Below are positions 40,550 through 49,603 of a stretch of 50,243 nt of DNA, in pieces. Each line of letters starts with the position of its first letter. Positions within the stretch are counted from its first letter, which is position 1. This DNA comes from Balneolaceae bacterium (GTDB lineage: Bacteria > Bacteroidota > Rhodothermia > Balneolales > Balneolaceae): contig JAFGWN010000085.1 of assembly GCA_016937115.1 (NCBI GenBank), positions 1-50,243 on the forward strand, read 5' to 3'. Below the pieces are notes generated by a model, which saw only the letters and a list, made by a program, of their open reading frames with translations, made no database searches and was not told the DNA's origin. The translations under genes and the position numbers were made by a program.

Positions 40550-43315
40550 TTACTCGAAGCTCTTGGCGTCTTCCAAGCTACGCTTCTGCTCCACTACTTT
40601 ATAATTCTCGATTACGTCACCGACTTTAAGATCATTATAATTGACGATGCTAATACCGCATTCATACCCGGTCTGCACTTCCTTTACATCATCTTTGAAA
40701 CGCTTGAGGGCGTCAATTTCACCATCGTAAATCACGACGCCGTCGCGGATCACACGCACCGGATTGTTGCGAAATATCTTACCATCAGTAACGTAGCATC
40801 CGGCAATGGTTCCCACATTAGAAACCTTAAAGATCTCCCGAACCTCGGCATTACCAACCAGCTCTTCACTGATTTCAGGTGACAGCATCCCTTCCATCGC
40901 GTCTTTCACTTCATCAACGGCATCGTAGATTACGCTAAAGAGGCGGATATCAATCTCTTCATTTTCGGCAACTTTACGGGCATTGCTGGTTGGCCGTACC
41001 TGAAAACCTATAATAATGGCATCCGAGGCAGAGGCAAGCAGCACATCCGACTGCGTAATAGCTCCGGCACCGGTATGAATAATATTGATGCTCACTTCGT
41101 CGGTACTGATCTTCTGCAATGCACCCGACAGGGCCTCAATGGAACCATCTACATCAGCCTTAATGATAATGTTAAGCTCTGAAACTTCCCCGAGCGCCAT
41201 GCGGCGGGAAAGATCGTCAAGCGTAAGATGCTTGGTGCGGCGCAATTCTTGTTCGCGCCGTATCTGATGGCGCTGATTGGCCACTTCTTTGGCTTTCTTC
41301 TCATCGTAAGTAACAACGAGCTTGTCCCCTGCTTGGGGGATATCGTCAAACCCGGTAAGCTGCACCGGCTGTGACGGTCCGGCTGACTCTACACGTTCAC
41401 CATGCTCATTTTCCATGGCACGAACGCGACCATAACATGGCCCGGCGACAAAAGGATCACCAACTTTTAGCGTTCCATTCTGAACTAAGATATTGGCAAC
41501 CGTTCCTTTACCTTTGTCAACACGCGCTTCGAGCACAACACCGTCGGCCCGGCGGTCAGGATTAGCTTTCAGTTCCATTAATTCTGCTTCGATCAAGACT
41601 TTTTCAAGCAGATCATCAATGCCTTCACCCGTTTTGGCAGATACTTCCGTCGCCTGGTGCGTTCCGCCGTACTCCTCAACAATTACGTCATGTTCAGCCA
41701 GCTGCTGCTTTATCTTGTCGGGGTCGGCGCCCGGTTTATCCATTTTGTTGATAGCAACTACGATAGAAACTCCGGCTGCTTTCGAGTGATTAATCGCCTC
41801 AATGGTTTGGGGCATCACCGCATCGTCGGCAGCAACTACAAGAATTACTATATCCGTGGCATAAGCACCTCGCGAACGCATAGCGGTAAATGCTTCGTGG
41901 CCCGGCGTATCTAAAAAGGTAATATGACGATCGTCTTTAGTTTGAATCTCGTATGCACCCACGTGCTGCGTAATTCCGCCGGCCTCACCTTCAGCTACTT
42001 TTGCTTTTCGGATGTAATCAAGCAGCGAGGTTTTACCGTGATCAACGTGGCCCATTACCGTAATGATGGGCGCTCGCGGCTGCAGATCTTCGGGATCATC
42101 TTCTTCAATTTCAATTTCTTCAATGGCTTCATCGGCATCAACAAACTCAACATCAAAGTCAAACTCTTCCGCTACCAGTTCAATGGTACTGGCATCAAGC
42201 CGCTGGTTGATGGATACCATCATTCCCAGGTTCATGCAGGTTGTTATAACCTCATTGGTTTTAACATCCATCGTATCGGCCAGCTCGCTTACTGTAATAA
42301 ACTCGGTAACTTCTATGATTTGATTTTCGAGCTCTTCGAGCTCAGCTTGTAGCTGCTCTTCTTCCTCCCGCTCTTCTTTGCGCTGTCGACGACGTTTTTG
42401 ACGGCGACTTCCAACGGTGTCGGAAGACTCCATTTTCCGCATCGTTTCCTTCAGCTTCTGCTCTACATCATCCTCCTCAATATCGGAGCGTCGGCCACGC
42501 TTACGCTTTTTCTTAGATTTCTTTTTCTTTTTCGAGGACTGATCGCCATCATCTTTTAGGTCTTTCTTACGCTTGCGCTTTCGGCGGGGCTTGGGTTTGG
42601 ATTCATCAATACTAACCTTACCCAATACTTTTGTACCTTTTAATCGGCCTGCCCGTCCACGGATAACACCTTCTTCTGTCTCCTCTTCATCCTCTTCATC
42701 TTCCTCTGATTCATCTTCTTCATACTCGGGCTCATCTTCCGGCTCTTCCTCCTGTTCATCTTCAAATTCTTCATCCTCTTCAGGAGCATCAGTCTCTTCT
42801 ATTTCTTCTGTGTCAACTTTTTCTTCTTCATCGGGTTCTTCTGCTTCTACAGGCTCTTCGGATACCTCTTCTTCAGGTTCTTCTTTAGGTTCCTCTGTTT
42901 CAGGTTCTTCTTCCGGCTCTTCCTCAACTACTTTTTCTTGCTCCGGCTCGTCTTCCTGTGGCTTTAAACCTTCAATAGGCTCGTCCGCTTCCGGTTCTTC
43001 TTCCGGCTCCAATGGCAGTTCTTCTTCAAGTGGTTCCAGAAAGTCTTCAACCGAAACACTTTCGTTGCGGCTGGAGCGGATTTGACTACGGCGGCTTTCG
43101 TATTCTTCTCTTGTTTTTAAGTGCTCTTCACTCTTTGCTTTATCATCACCATAGGTAGCCTCCAACACATCGTACATCTCCGGGGTGATTTTGGAGTTGG
43201 GCCGCGGAGCAACATCAAAGCCCTCATCAGCCAGTGCATCCACAATGGACTGTGTAGAAACATTAAATTCGGATGCAACTTTAAATAATTTTTTCGTCTT
43301 ATTCTTTGGCGACAT
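40550..43315 (-). CDS. infB: Translation initiation factor IF-2
   Basis: A 921-residue GTPase that places initiator tRNA on the 30S subunit. N-terminal IF2N domain ([39 protein letters not shown]) is followed by a long disordered region (about 80-330), first almost all Glu/Asp/Pro and then very Lys/Arg-rich. A second IF2N-like module ([42 protein letters not shown]-type) precedes the G domain: [21 protein letters not shown] (G1), [10 protein letters not shown] (G3), INKMD (G4), SAKTG (G5). Domains II-IV follow. YlxR- and L7Ae-like genes that often sit before infB are absent; the 112-bp gap to nusA is empty. Confidence 0.96.
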   Translation of the reverse strand: [921 protein letters not shown]

Positions 43316-43427
43316 ATATGTTGTTTAAAAAACGACCTTTTCTAATTAGAGCTATTGCGTAAGCAAGCTATAAAATAATGTATATCTGAGGCACCTAAAA
43401 GGGCTAATATGAATGTTGAAATGAGAG

Positions 43428-44684
43428 CTAAATCTCCTCATCTTCGAATTCATAAGCAATAATATCAATAATGCGCTCGGCCTCATCTTCATCAATTTTA
43501 CCCTCGGTGCGACGCACAATTTCCTCTTCATTCAGTTCAAGAACCTGGCGAGCAGTATCGCAACCGATTTCGTGAAGCTGTTCAATTACTTCGGGACCAA
43601 AATCAATTTCGAATTCCTTGAGATCGATATCGTCCTCTTCTTCTACCTCGCGGTACACATCAATTTCACATCCGGTTAGTTTAGATGCCAGCCTGATATT
43701 AACACCTCCCTTCCCGATGGCCTTGGAAACTTCATCGCCGGGCACCAGCACTTTGGCATGATCTTGTGCTTCATTCAATTCTACACTAAGTACCTTAGCC
43801 GGCTGCAATGCACGTTTAATAAATTCGTGTTTATCATCGGTATAATTGATAACATCGATATTCTCATTGCCCAGCTCGCGTACAATCGCGTGAATGCGAA
43901 TTCCTTTCATACCCACACAGGCTCCCACGGGATCAACCCGCTCATCGTGCGAGAGTACCGCAACTTTAGACCGGTCGCCCGGCTCACGTGCAATTTCTTT
44001 TAGTTCGATGATGCCGTCATATACTTCGGGAATTTCGTTCTCAAAGAGACGTTCAAGAAATACCGGAGACGTCCGTGAAATAATTACAGACGGGTTTCCA
44101 TTGTACCGCTTTACTTCAACGACAACAGCACGAATCGTATCACCCTTGTGGTAATAATCCTTCTTAATCTGCTCGCTTTTCGGCATCACCAGTTCAACGC
44201 CGTTATGATTAACAAGTATCTCGCGGTTTCGAATCTGATACACATCGCCGAGTACAACATCACCAATGCGTTCGGAATATTCTTCAAAGATATTGTCCTT
44301 TTCAATTTCACGGATGCGCTGTGCCAGCTGCTGACGTGCCATCATTACTGCCCGGCGACCGAAATCCTGGATTGAAAGTTCTTCTGCATGCTCATCATAA
44401 AGTTCATAATCGGGGTCAATCTTTTGCGCCTCTTCCAGGGTAATTTCATTCACTTCGTCTGTAAGTTCTTCTTTAGGAACAATCTCACGAATGTGCAAAA
44501 TTTGTATTTCTCCGCGATCGGCATTGAGAATAACTTCAAATGCTTCATCCGATCCGTACTTTTTGCGGATCATCGTTCGAAATACGTCCTCGAGAATGGT
44601 AAGCAGTAAATCTTTATCCATTCCCTTGTCTTTGGCAATTTCAGCGAAAGACTGAATAATTTGTTTTGAAATATCCGTTTGCAT
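43428..44684 (-). CDS. nusA: Transcription termination/antitermination factor NusA
   Basis: A 418-residue protein. The N-terminal RNA-polymerase-binding domain covers about 1-125 (IIQSFAEIAKDKGMDKDLLLTILEDVFRTMIRKKYG). The S1 domain is 135-200 (DVVLGDVYQIRNREILVNHNGVELVMPKSEQI). KH1 is around DPVGACVGMKGIRIHAIVRELGNENIDVI and KH2 around EVSKAIGKGGVNIRLASKLTGCEIDVY. A short acidic helical domain (EVIEQLHEIGCDTARQVLELNEEEI) closes it. NusA controls pausing and intrinsic termination. Its operon begins with a terminator-like hairpin, so feedback control through termination is plausible. Confidence 0.95.
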   Translation of the reverse strand: MQTDISKQIIQSFAEIAKDKGMDKDLLLTILEDVFRTMIRKKYGSDEAFEVILNADRGEIQILHIREIVPKEELTDEVNEITLEEAQKIDPDYELYDEHAEELSIQDFGRRAVMMARQQLAQRIREIEKDNIFEEYSERIGDVVLGDVYQIRNREILVNHNGVELVMPKSEQIKKDYYHKGDTIRAVVVEVKRYNGNPSVIISRTSPVFLERLFENEIPEVYDGIIELKEIAREPGDRSKVAVLSHDERVDPVGACVGMKGIRIHAIVRELGNENIDVINYTDDKHEFIKRALQPAKVLSVELNEAQDHAKVLVPGDEVSKAIGKGGVNIRLASKLTGCEIDVYREVEEEDDIDLKEFEIDFGPEVIEQLHEIGCDTARQVLELNEEEIVRRTEGKIDEDEAERIIDIIAYEFEDEEI

Positions 44685-44717
44685 TCGTCGATTCTTTTCT
44701 GTGTTAAAAGTTCCTGC

Positions 44718-45179
44718 TTAATTAAGCGATGGAATAATTTTTGTTTCCACAATTTGATCAAATGACAACTCGACCGGATCACCTTCTTCCCGGCCGATAA
44801 TAACTTTATGACCATCATAATCCTGAAGAACACCTTCCAGCTTCTTGTATTCTTCATTATTTTTATACTTAACCTTCACCTTGCGCCCCTTGTTCTTGGG
44901 ATACTGTCGCCGGTCCACCAACGGGCGACTTAAACCCGGCGAAGATACATTCAAACGATACGCACCGCCAAATACATCATGGGCATCCATCAAAAAGCTT
45001 AGCTCATTACTGATTTCTGCACATTCATCCATATTGACGCCACGTTCCTGCCCGTCGATATAAACCCATACCTCGGGCTTCTTCTCGCCTTTAATTTCAA
45101 CAGCTACAAGAAAAAAATCGGTACTGGCCAATACAGACTCAGCCAATTCAGAAATATCGTTTTCCAGTTTATTTTGCAC
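44718..45179 (-). CDS. rimP: Ribosome maturation factor RimP
   Basis: A 153-residue protein for 30S assembly and first gene of the rimP-nusA-infB-rbfA-truB-ribF-rpsO-pnp unit. Key blocks: FFLVAVEIKGEKKPEVWVYIDGQERGVNMDECAEISNELS and YRLNVSSPGLSRPLVDRRQYPKNKGRKVKVKYK (V-SPGLdRPL). The frame stays open to a GTG at 45230, but that would begin inside the terminator-like hairpin at 45206-45233 and add 17 residues with no family match. The GTG at 45179 gives the usual RimP length and N-terminus (MQNKLENDISELAES). No Shine-Dalgarno is clear at either. Confidence 0.88.
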   Translation of the reverse strand: MQNKLENDISELAESVLASTDFFLVAVEIKGEKKPEVWVYIDGQERGVNMDECAEISNELSFLMDAHDVFGGAYRLNVSSPGLSRPLVDRRQYPKNKGRKVKVKYKNNEEYKKLEGVLQDYDGHKVIIGREEGDPVELSFDQIVETKIIPSLN

Positions 45180-45200
45180 GATTTCGGTAATTTTAAATAC

Positions 45201-45233
45201 AAAAAAAAGTGAGTCCCTTTCGGTGCTCACTTT
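45201..45233 (-). terminator. Terminator-like hairpin in the rimP-nusA operon leader
   Basis: Stem AAAGTGAG (45206-45213 on the plus strand) and CTCACTTT (45226-45233), 8 bp. The upper part CACC GAAA GGGA forms a CC/GG step closing a GAAA tetraloop. On the minus strand it is followed by TTTTTTTT (45208-45201). The neighbouring gene on the other side is divergent, so it is not the end of any visible gene: it lies in the leader of rimP, 22 bp before the proposed start, and would be an attenuator. Confidence 0.75.
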
Positions 45234-45414
45234 AATCGTCTAAAGATAGGGCTACTTGTCTTAAAAAACAACCGTATCCCTTATCAACCTTTTGCTGCTA
45301 AAAACAAATCAAGCACTTAAATATTAACTAATAGCTTTTTTTAAAAAATTTTATAAAAGTTGTGCTATCGCTTTCCTATAATAATACCAGTAATCTCTAA
45401 TCAATCTTTTTATA

Positions 45415-48297
45415 ATGCGGCAATTATTTACTCTATCTCTCCTGGTTTCTATGCTGTTGGCAAGCTTTTCCGCCAATGCTCAAAATATTGAGCCTACCAA
45501 TCCCGACGAACGTGCTAATGCCATTGAGTATCGAAAACAGATGCGGCAACAATCAATTTTTAAGGAATATCCCGTTCGCAATGTAGGTCCGGTTGTAATG
45601 AGCGGGCGGGTGACTGATATCGCCGTCCATGAAGACAATCCCCGCCATTTTTATGTAGCTTACGCCTCCGGCGGAGTATTTGAGACCACCAACAGCGGCA
45701 ATACCATGCGCCCGATCTTTGACCACCAAGGTACAATTACCATTGGTGATATTGCCATCTCAAAAGCGGATAAAGATATCCTTTGGGTTGGTACGGGTGA
45801 GAACAACAGCAGCCGGTCGAGCTATGCCGGGGATGGTGTTTACAAGAGCACTGATAGTGGCCAAACATGGAGTTACTCCGGACTGCGCGGCACCCAGCAT
45901 ATCGGCCGAATTATTACTCATCCCTCCAACCCTGATATTGCCTGGGTAGCAAGCCAAGGACCGCTGTACTCCATGAATGATAAGCGCGGCATCTATAAAA
46001 CAACCAATGGTGGCGAAAGCTGGACACGCACGCTCACACCATCCGACAGTACCGGTGTTATTGACTTGGTAATTCACCCCGAAAACCCGGATAAACTCTG
46101 GGCCAGCACCTGGCAGCGGTACCGGCAGGCATGGAATTTCCAGGAAGGCGGTGAAGGCTCGGCCATCTATGTTTCGAATGACGGCGGCGAAAGCTGGCAA
46201 AAATCGATGAAAGGGTTTCCGGAAGGAAATTTCGTGGGGCGTATCGGACTGGATGTGAGTGCTTCAAATCCCGATATTCTCTATGCATTTCTGGACAATC
46301 AAAAAGAGACCAAAACCAAGAAAGAAGAGGACAAGGATCAGCTCGAACAGGCCGATTTTGTTGATATGAGTGAAAAGGAGTTTTTAGCCCTCGAGAACGA
46401 CAAACTCAACGGTTACTTACGTCGCAATGGATTCCCCGAAAAGTATAATGCCCAGAGCGTAAAAAACGAAGTGCGTGAAGGACTGTATGAACCAAAAGCC
46501 TTAGCCGAGTATTTAGGCGACGCCAATGCAGCCCTCTTTGAAACCAGTATCGAAGGGGCACAGGTGTATCGCTCTGAAAACGGCGGACAATCCTGGGATA
46601 AAGTGAATAGCTACGATTTGGATAACATCATTTATACATACGGATACTATTTTGGCGAAGTTCGCGTATCGCCTTCCGACCCCAATACTGTTTATATTAT
46701 GGGTGTTCCGGCCCTAAAATCAACGGACGGCGGTAAAACCTGGAGCCCCATTGCCGAAAACCAGCCGGTACATGTTGATCATCACGCCATGTGGATTGAT
46801 CTGGACGATACCGAACATATTTTACTGGGTAATGACGGCGGGCTTTACGAAAGCCACGATGGCGGCGCTAATTTCATCCATCACAACGTAGCTTCCGTCG
46901 GGCAGTTTTACAGTGTAGCTGTAGATATGGAAAAACCCTACAACATTTACGGTGGTTTGCAGGATAACGGAGTATTCACCGGCTCTTCGCAGGGCGCCTG
47001 GGATGATGGCCGGCACTGGGAGCGTATCTTCGGCGGCGATGGCATGCACGTGGCTATCGACCCCCGCGACAGTGATCGTATCTATACCGGCTTCCAATTC
47101 GGGAATTACTTCCGCATTGACCAATCAACCCAAAAAACAACGCGTATTACTCCACGGCATGACATTGGTGAAGAAACGTATCGTTTTAACTGGAACACGC
47201 CGATTGAGATGAGCAATCACAATCCCGATATCATCTACTTCGGTTCGCAAAAAGTGAGTCGCAGTTTTAATCGCGGTGAGAGTTGGGAAACCATCAGCCC
47301 GGATTTGACCAATGAAAAAGGATCGCAGCAAACCGGTAACGTGCCCTATTCTACGCTGACCACTATCTCGGAATCACCGGTTAACTTTAATGTAATATGG
47401 GCCGGAACCGATGACGGTAATGTGCAGGTAACCCGTGACGGTGGCGAGAGCTGGACGCTCGTTTCCGAAGAGCTGCCGCAAAACCGCTGGGTGAGCCAGG
47501 TACACGCCTCCAACCACGATGCCGGAACTGCCTACGTTTCGCTGAACGGCTACCGGTATGATGAATTCAAGACCTATCTTTTCAAAACCACAGATTATGG
47601 ACAAAGCTGGGAATCATTAAAAGGCAACTTGCCTGAATCCGTAGCTAACGTAATTGTGCAGGATCCCAAAAAACCCGAGTTATTGTATGCCGGGCTGGAT
47701 CACGGCACCTTCATCAGTTTTGATGACGGCAACGAATGGTTCCTTCTTAATGGCGTGCCCAATGTGCCCTCTTACGACATGACCGTACATCCCCGCGATC
47801 TGGAGCTTGTCATCGGTACGCACGGACGCAGTATTTATGTAACCGATTTAAAACCGCTGCATGCTATTGCTGATCAACGAGATGAACCGATTGTAGCTCT
47901 GAAAACATCATCCGTTAGCCATTCAAACCGCTGGGGTGAACAATCCGTACCATATCGACCAGTTAATGAACCTGAATCTCAATGGATGTACTGGATTGGA
48001 GATGAAGACGCCCAAAATGAATCGGTGGAAATTACGGTCCAAGACAGTAGCGGATCAACCGTTACTACTTTAACCGATGAAGGAAGTTACGGATTCAACA
48101 CGTTCAACTGGAACTTGAAACTGAATGATGATCCTGCATATCTTGACGCAGGAAAATATACGATTGTCTACAAAATTAATGGAAATACAGATGAAACCAC
48201 TTTTGAAGTTACTGACAACAGCAGCAATAATCGGACTTATCAGCGCGTGTTCGGGTCGCCAGACGAAATCCGATACGAAGAGCACGAAGAATACTAA
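45415..48297 (+). CDS. Secreted Asp-box (BNR/VPS10-like) repeat protein
   Basis: A 960-residue exported protein. Residues 1-23 form a signal peptide (LFTLSLLVSMLLASFSANAQ). The body is two beta-propellers of sortilin/BNR type with about ten Asp-boxes: VYKSTDSGQTWSYS, IYKTTNGGESWTRT, IYVSNDGGESWQKS, VYRSENGGQSWDKV, LKSTDGGKTWSPI, LYESHDGGANF, RSFNRGESWET, VTRDGGESWTLV, FKTTDYGQSWESL and ISFDDGNEWFLL. Residues about 300-370 form a charged helical insert. The C-terminal 100 residues are an Ig-like beta domain (VEITVQDSSGSTVTTLTDEGSYGFNTFNWNLKL). Relatives in Bacteroidota are called 'glycosyl hydrolase' without proof; the real substrate is unknown. Its last 107 bp overlap the next gene. Confidence 0.85.
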   Translation: MRQLFTLSLLVSMLLASFSANAQNIEPTNPDERANAIEYRKQMRQQSIFKEYPVRNVGPVVMSGRVTDIAVHEDNPRHFYVAYASGGVFETTNSGNTMRPIFDHQGTITIGDIAISKADKDILWVGTGENNSSRSSYAGDGVYKSTDSGQTWSYSGLRGTQHIGRIITHPSNPDIAWVASQGPLYSMNDKRGIYKTTNGGESWTRTLTPSDSTGVIDLVIHPENPDKLWASTWQRYRQAWNFQEGGEGSAIYVSNDGGESWQKSMKGFPEGNFVGRIGLDVSASNPDILYAFLDNQKETKTKKEEDKDQLEQADFVDMSEKEFLALENDKLNGYLRRNGFPEKYNAQSVKNEVREGLYEPKALAEYLGDANAALFETSIEGAQVYRSENGGQSWDKVNSYDLDNIIYTYGYYFGEVRVSPSDPNTVYIMGVPALKSTDGGKTWSPIAENQPVHVDHHAMWIDLDDTEHILLGNDGGLYESHDGGANFIHHNVASVGQFYSVAVDMEKPYNIYGGLQDNGVFTGSSQGAWDDGRHWERIFGGDGMHVAIDPRDSDRIYTGFQFGNYFRIDQSTQKTTRITPRHDIGEETYRFNWNTPIEMSNHNPDIIYFGSQKVSRSFNRGESWETISPDLTNEKGSQQTGNVPYSTLTTISESPVNFNVIWAGTDDGNVQVTRDGGESWTLVSEELPQNRWVSQVHASNHDAGTAYVSLNGYRYDEFKTYLFKTTDYGQSWESLKGNLPESVANVIVQDPKKPELLYAGLDHGTFISFDDGNEWFLLNGVPNVPSYDMTVHPRDLELVIGTHGRSIYVTDLKPLHAIADQRDEPIVALKTSSVSHSNRWGEQSVPYRPVNEPESQWMYWIGDEDAQNESVEITVQDSSGSTVTTLTDEGSYGFNTFNWNLKLNDDPAYLDAGKYTIVYKINGNTDETTFEVTDNSSNNRTYQRVFGSPDEIRYEEHEEY

Positions 48298-48688
48298 CGA
48301 CCGAGGTACGACGCTTACATACAGCGATACACTTTCATTTGTCTCCCAGGGCGGAGATACGCTTACGACCATTAACGTCGCAGTGGCCGATGAGCCCAAA
48401 GAGCGCAATGAGGGCTTGATGAACGTCAATTATCTTCCCCCTGACAATGGGATGCTCTTTCTATTTGACCAGCAACAAGAGCTAAGTTTCTGGATGGCCA
48501 ATACGCCCCTTTCGCTTGATATCATATTTGTAAATGCTGATAAAGAGATTGTACGGATTCATCGCAGTACTCAACCCTATAGCGAACAGAATTTTACGTC
48601 CGGTGAGCCCGCGCTATACGCCGTTGAAACCAATGGCGGTTTTAGCGTTTCCCATGATATTCAGGAAGGGATGAAGGTGGTTTTCTAA
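48191..48688 (+). CDS. DUF192 lipoprotein
   Basis: A 165-residue lipoprotein. The ATG at 48191 gives MKPLLKLLTTAAIIGLISACSG, a clean signal peptide with lipobox LISAC; an upstream ATG at 48125 would spoil it. After a 35-residue polar linker the DUF192 domain fills the rest: NEGLMNVNYLPPDNGMLFLF, FWMANTPLSLDIIFVNADKEIVRI and ALYAVETNGGFSVSHDIQEG, all family blocks. The function of DUF192 is unknown. The first 107 bp are read in another frame of the BNR gene, so the whole export signal lies within that overlap. It converges with the CPBP gene by 4 bp. Confidence 0.88.
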   Translation: MKPLLKLLTTAAIIGLISACSGRQTKSDTKSTKNTNDRGTTLTYSDTLSFVSQGGDTLTTINVAVADEPKERNEGLMNVNYLPPDNGMLFLFDQQQELSFWMANTPLSLDIIFVNADKEIVRIHRSTQPYSEQNFTSGEPALYAVETNGGFSVSHDIQEGMKVVF

Positions 48689-49512
48689 ACCTTCAAGGAC
48701 TCCAATTCGGATAATACTTCGTTTACATCCACCTTTCGAATCATATTTAGCCCAATAAAGGCAATAATGCCAAATATTGCGATTGTTGCTATAGTTGAAG
48801 CAGGATCAATTTCCGCAGCTTTTGGATAATCAGCTATGGAACGGTTATTAAATCCCTTTCTTAAAATTCCATTCCCCAATATAAAGTTGACACAACCATG
48901 GCAAACTGCAAGAATATAAATATTTCTCACTCTCAACATTAAGGCTCCAAAAAATATGCCGATCGAAATACCGAAAATTACCTGGGAAGAAATACCCCAA
49001 ATGTTTTCTGGTTGACTAAAAATAGTGATGTAATGTATGAGTCCAAAAATTAACGAAGAGAATATCACTCCTGCATATAATTTAAACCTTTTCTTTTTTA
49101 TGCCGCTTATCAGAAATGGCAGTACTAAGCCTCGCATTGATAATTCCTCAACCAGACCTACAGATAAAACAGATAAAACAAAAAGAATTAATACCATTAA
49201 ATCGGCTTCTGAATATATCGACCAGTTTGCCCAAAAACCTACAACAATCAAGAAAAGAGGAATACTAAGAATGGCAGGCTCCTTTATTTGAAAGTGCTTT
49301 CCTATTCCATTAAAACTACTAAGTCCCAGTTTTTTTATTGACAAAATCAATGCAACAAAGATAAGAGTACGTACAATCGTTCGAGCCAGTAATTCGTTCT
49401 CTTTTTGATTTAAATTGTAATTGTTCAAGAATTCCCCAAGCGGCAATGCAAGCCATATAAAACCTACCGTAAGCAGTGTAACCAGCAACGCATATATATA
49501 TTCTTTTCTCAT
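48685..49512 (-). CDS. CPBP-family intramembrane glutamic protease
   Basis: A 275-residue polytopic membrane protein of the CAAX protease/bacteriocin-processing (ABI) family. The motifs needed for activity are present: EELSMRG (E122, E123, R127), FGLIH (F156-H160) and HGCVN (H205-N209). Around these lie seven or eight hydrophobic segments, starting with YALLVTLLTVGFIWLALPLG. Known relatives cleave prenylated CAAX proteins, signal peptides or bacteriocin leaders; the target here is unknown. The gene overlaps the DUF192 stop by 4 bp tail-to-tail and has a terminator-like hairpin upstream that belongs to the next gene. Confidence 0.88.
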   Translation of the reverse strand: MRKEYIYALLVTLLTVGFIWLALPLGEFLNNYNLNQKENELLARTIVRTLIFVALILSIKKLGLSSFNGIGKHFQIKEPAILSIPLFLIVVGFWANWSIYSEADLMVLILFVLSVLSVGLVEELSMRGLVLPFLISGIKKKRFKLYAGVIFSSLIFGLIHYITIFSQPENIWGISSQVIFGISIGIFFGALMLRVRNIYILAVCHGCVNFILGNGILRKGFNNRSIADYPKAAEIDPASTIATIAIFGIIAFIGLNMIRKVDVNEVLSELESLKV

Positions 49513-49549
49513 GTAATGTAAGTTAGTAATCGATATAGTTCTTAAAATT

Positions 49550-49582
49550 AAAAAGGCAAAGTATCAACTACCTTGCCTTTTT
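49550..49582. terminator. Intrinsic terminator of the Cys-rich lipoprotein gene
   Basis: Perfect 10-bp stem AAAAAGGCAA (49550-49559) and TTGCCTTTTT (49573-49582), loop 13 nt, with T-rich sequence following on both strands. It lies 21 bp after the stop of the minus-strand lipoprotein gene and 38 bp before the CPBP start. Confidence 0.8.
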
Positions 49583-49603
49583 AATAAATATTAACTGATG
49601 CAG

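Noticed and set aside
42573-43085. Serine-rich plus-strand frame opposite infB
   Set aside because: The serine runs are the complement of Glu codons in the acidic IF-2 arm.
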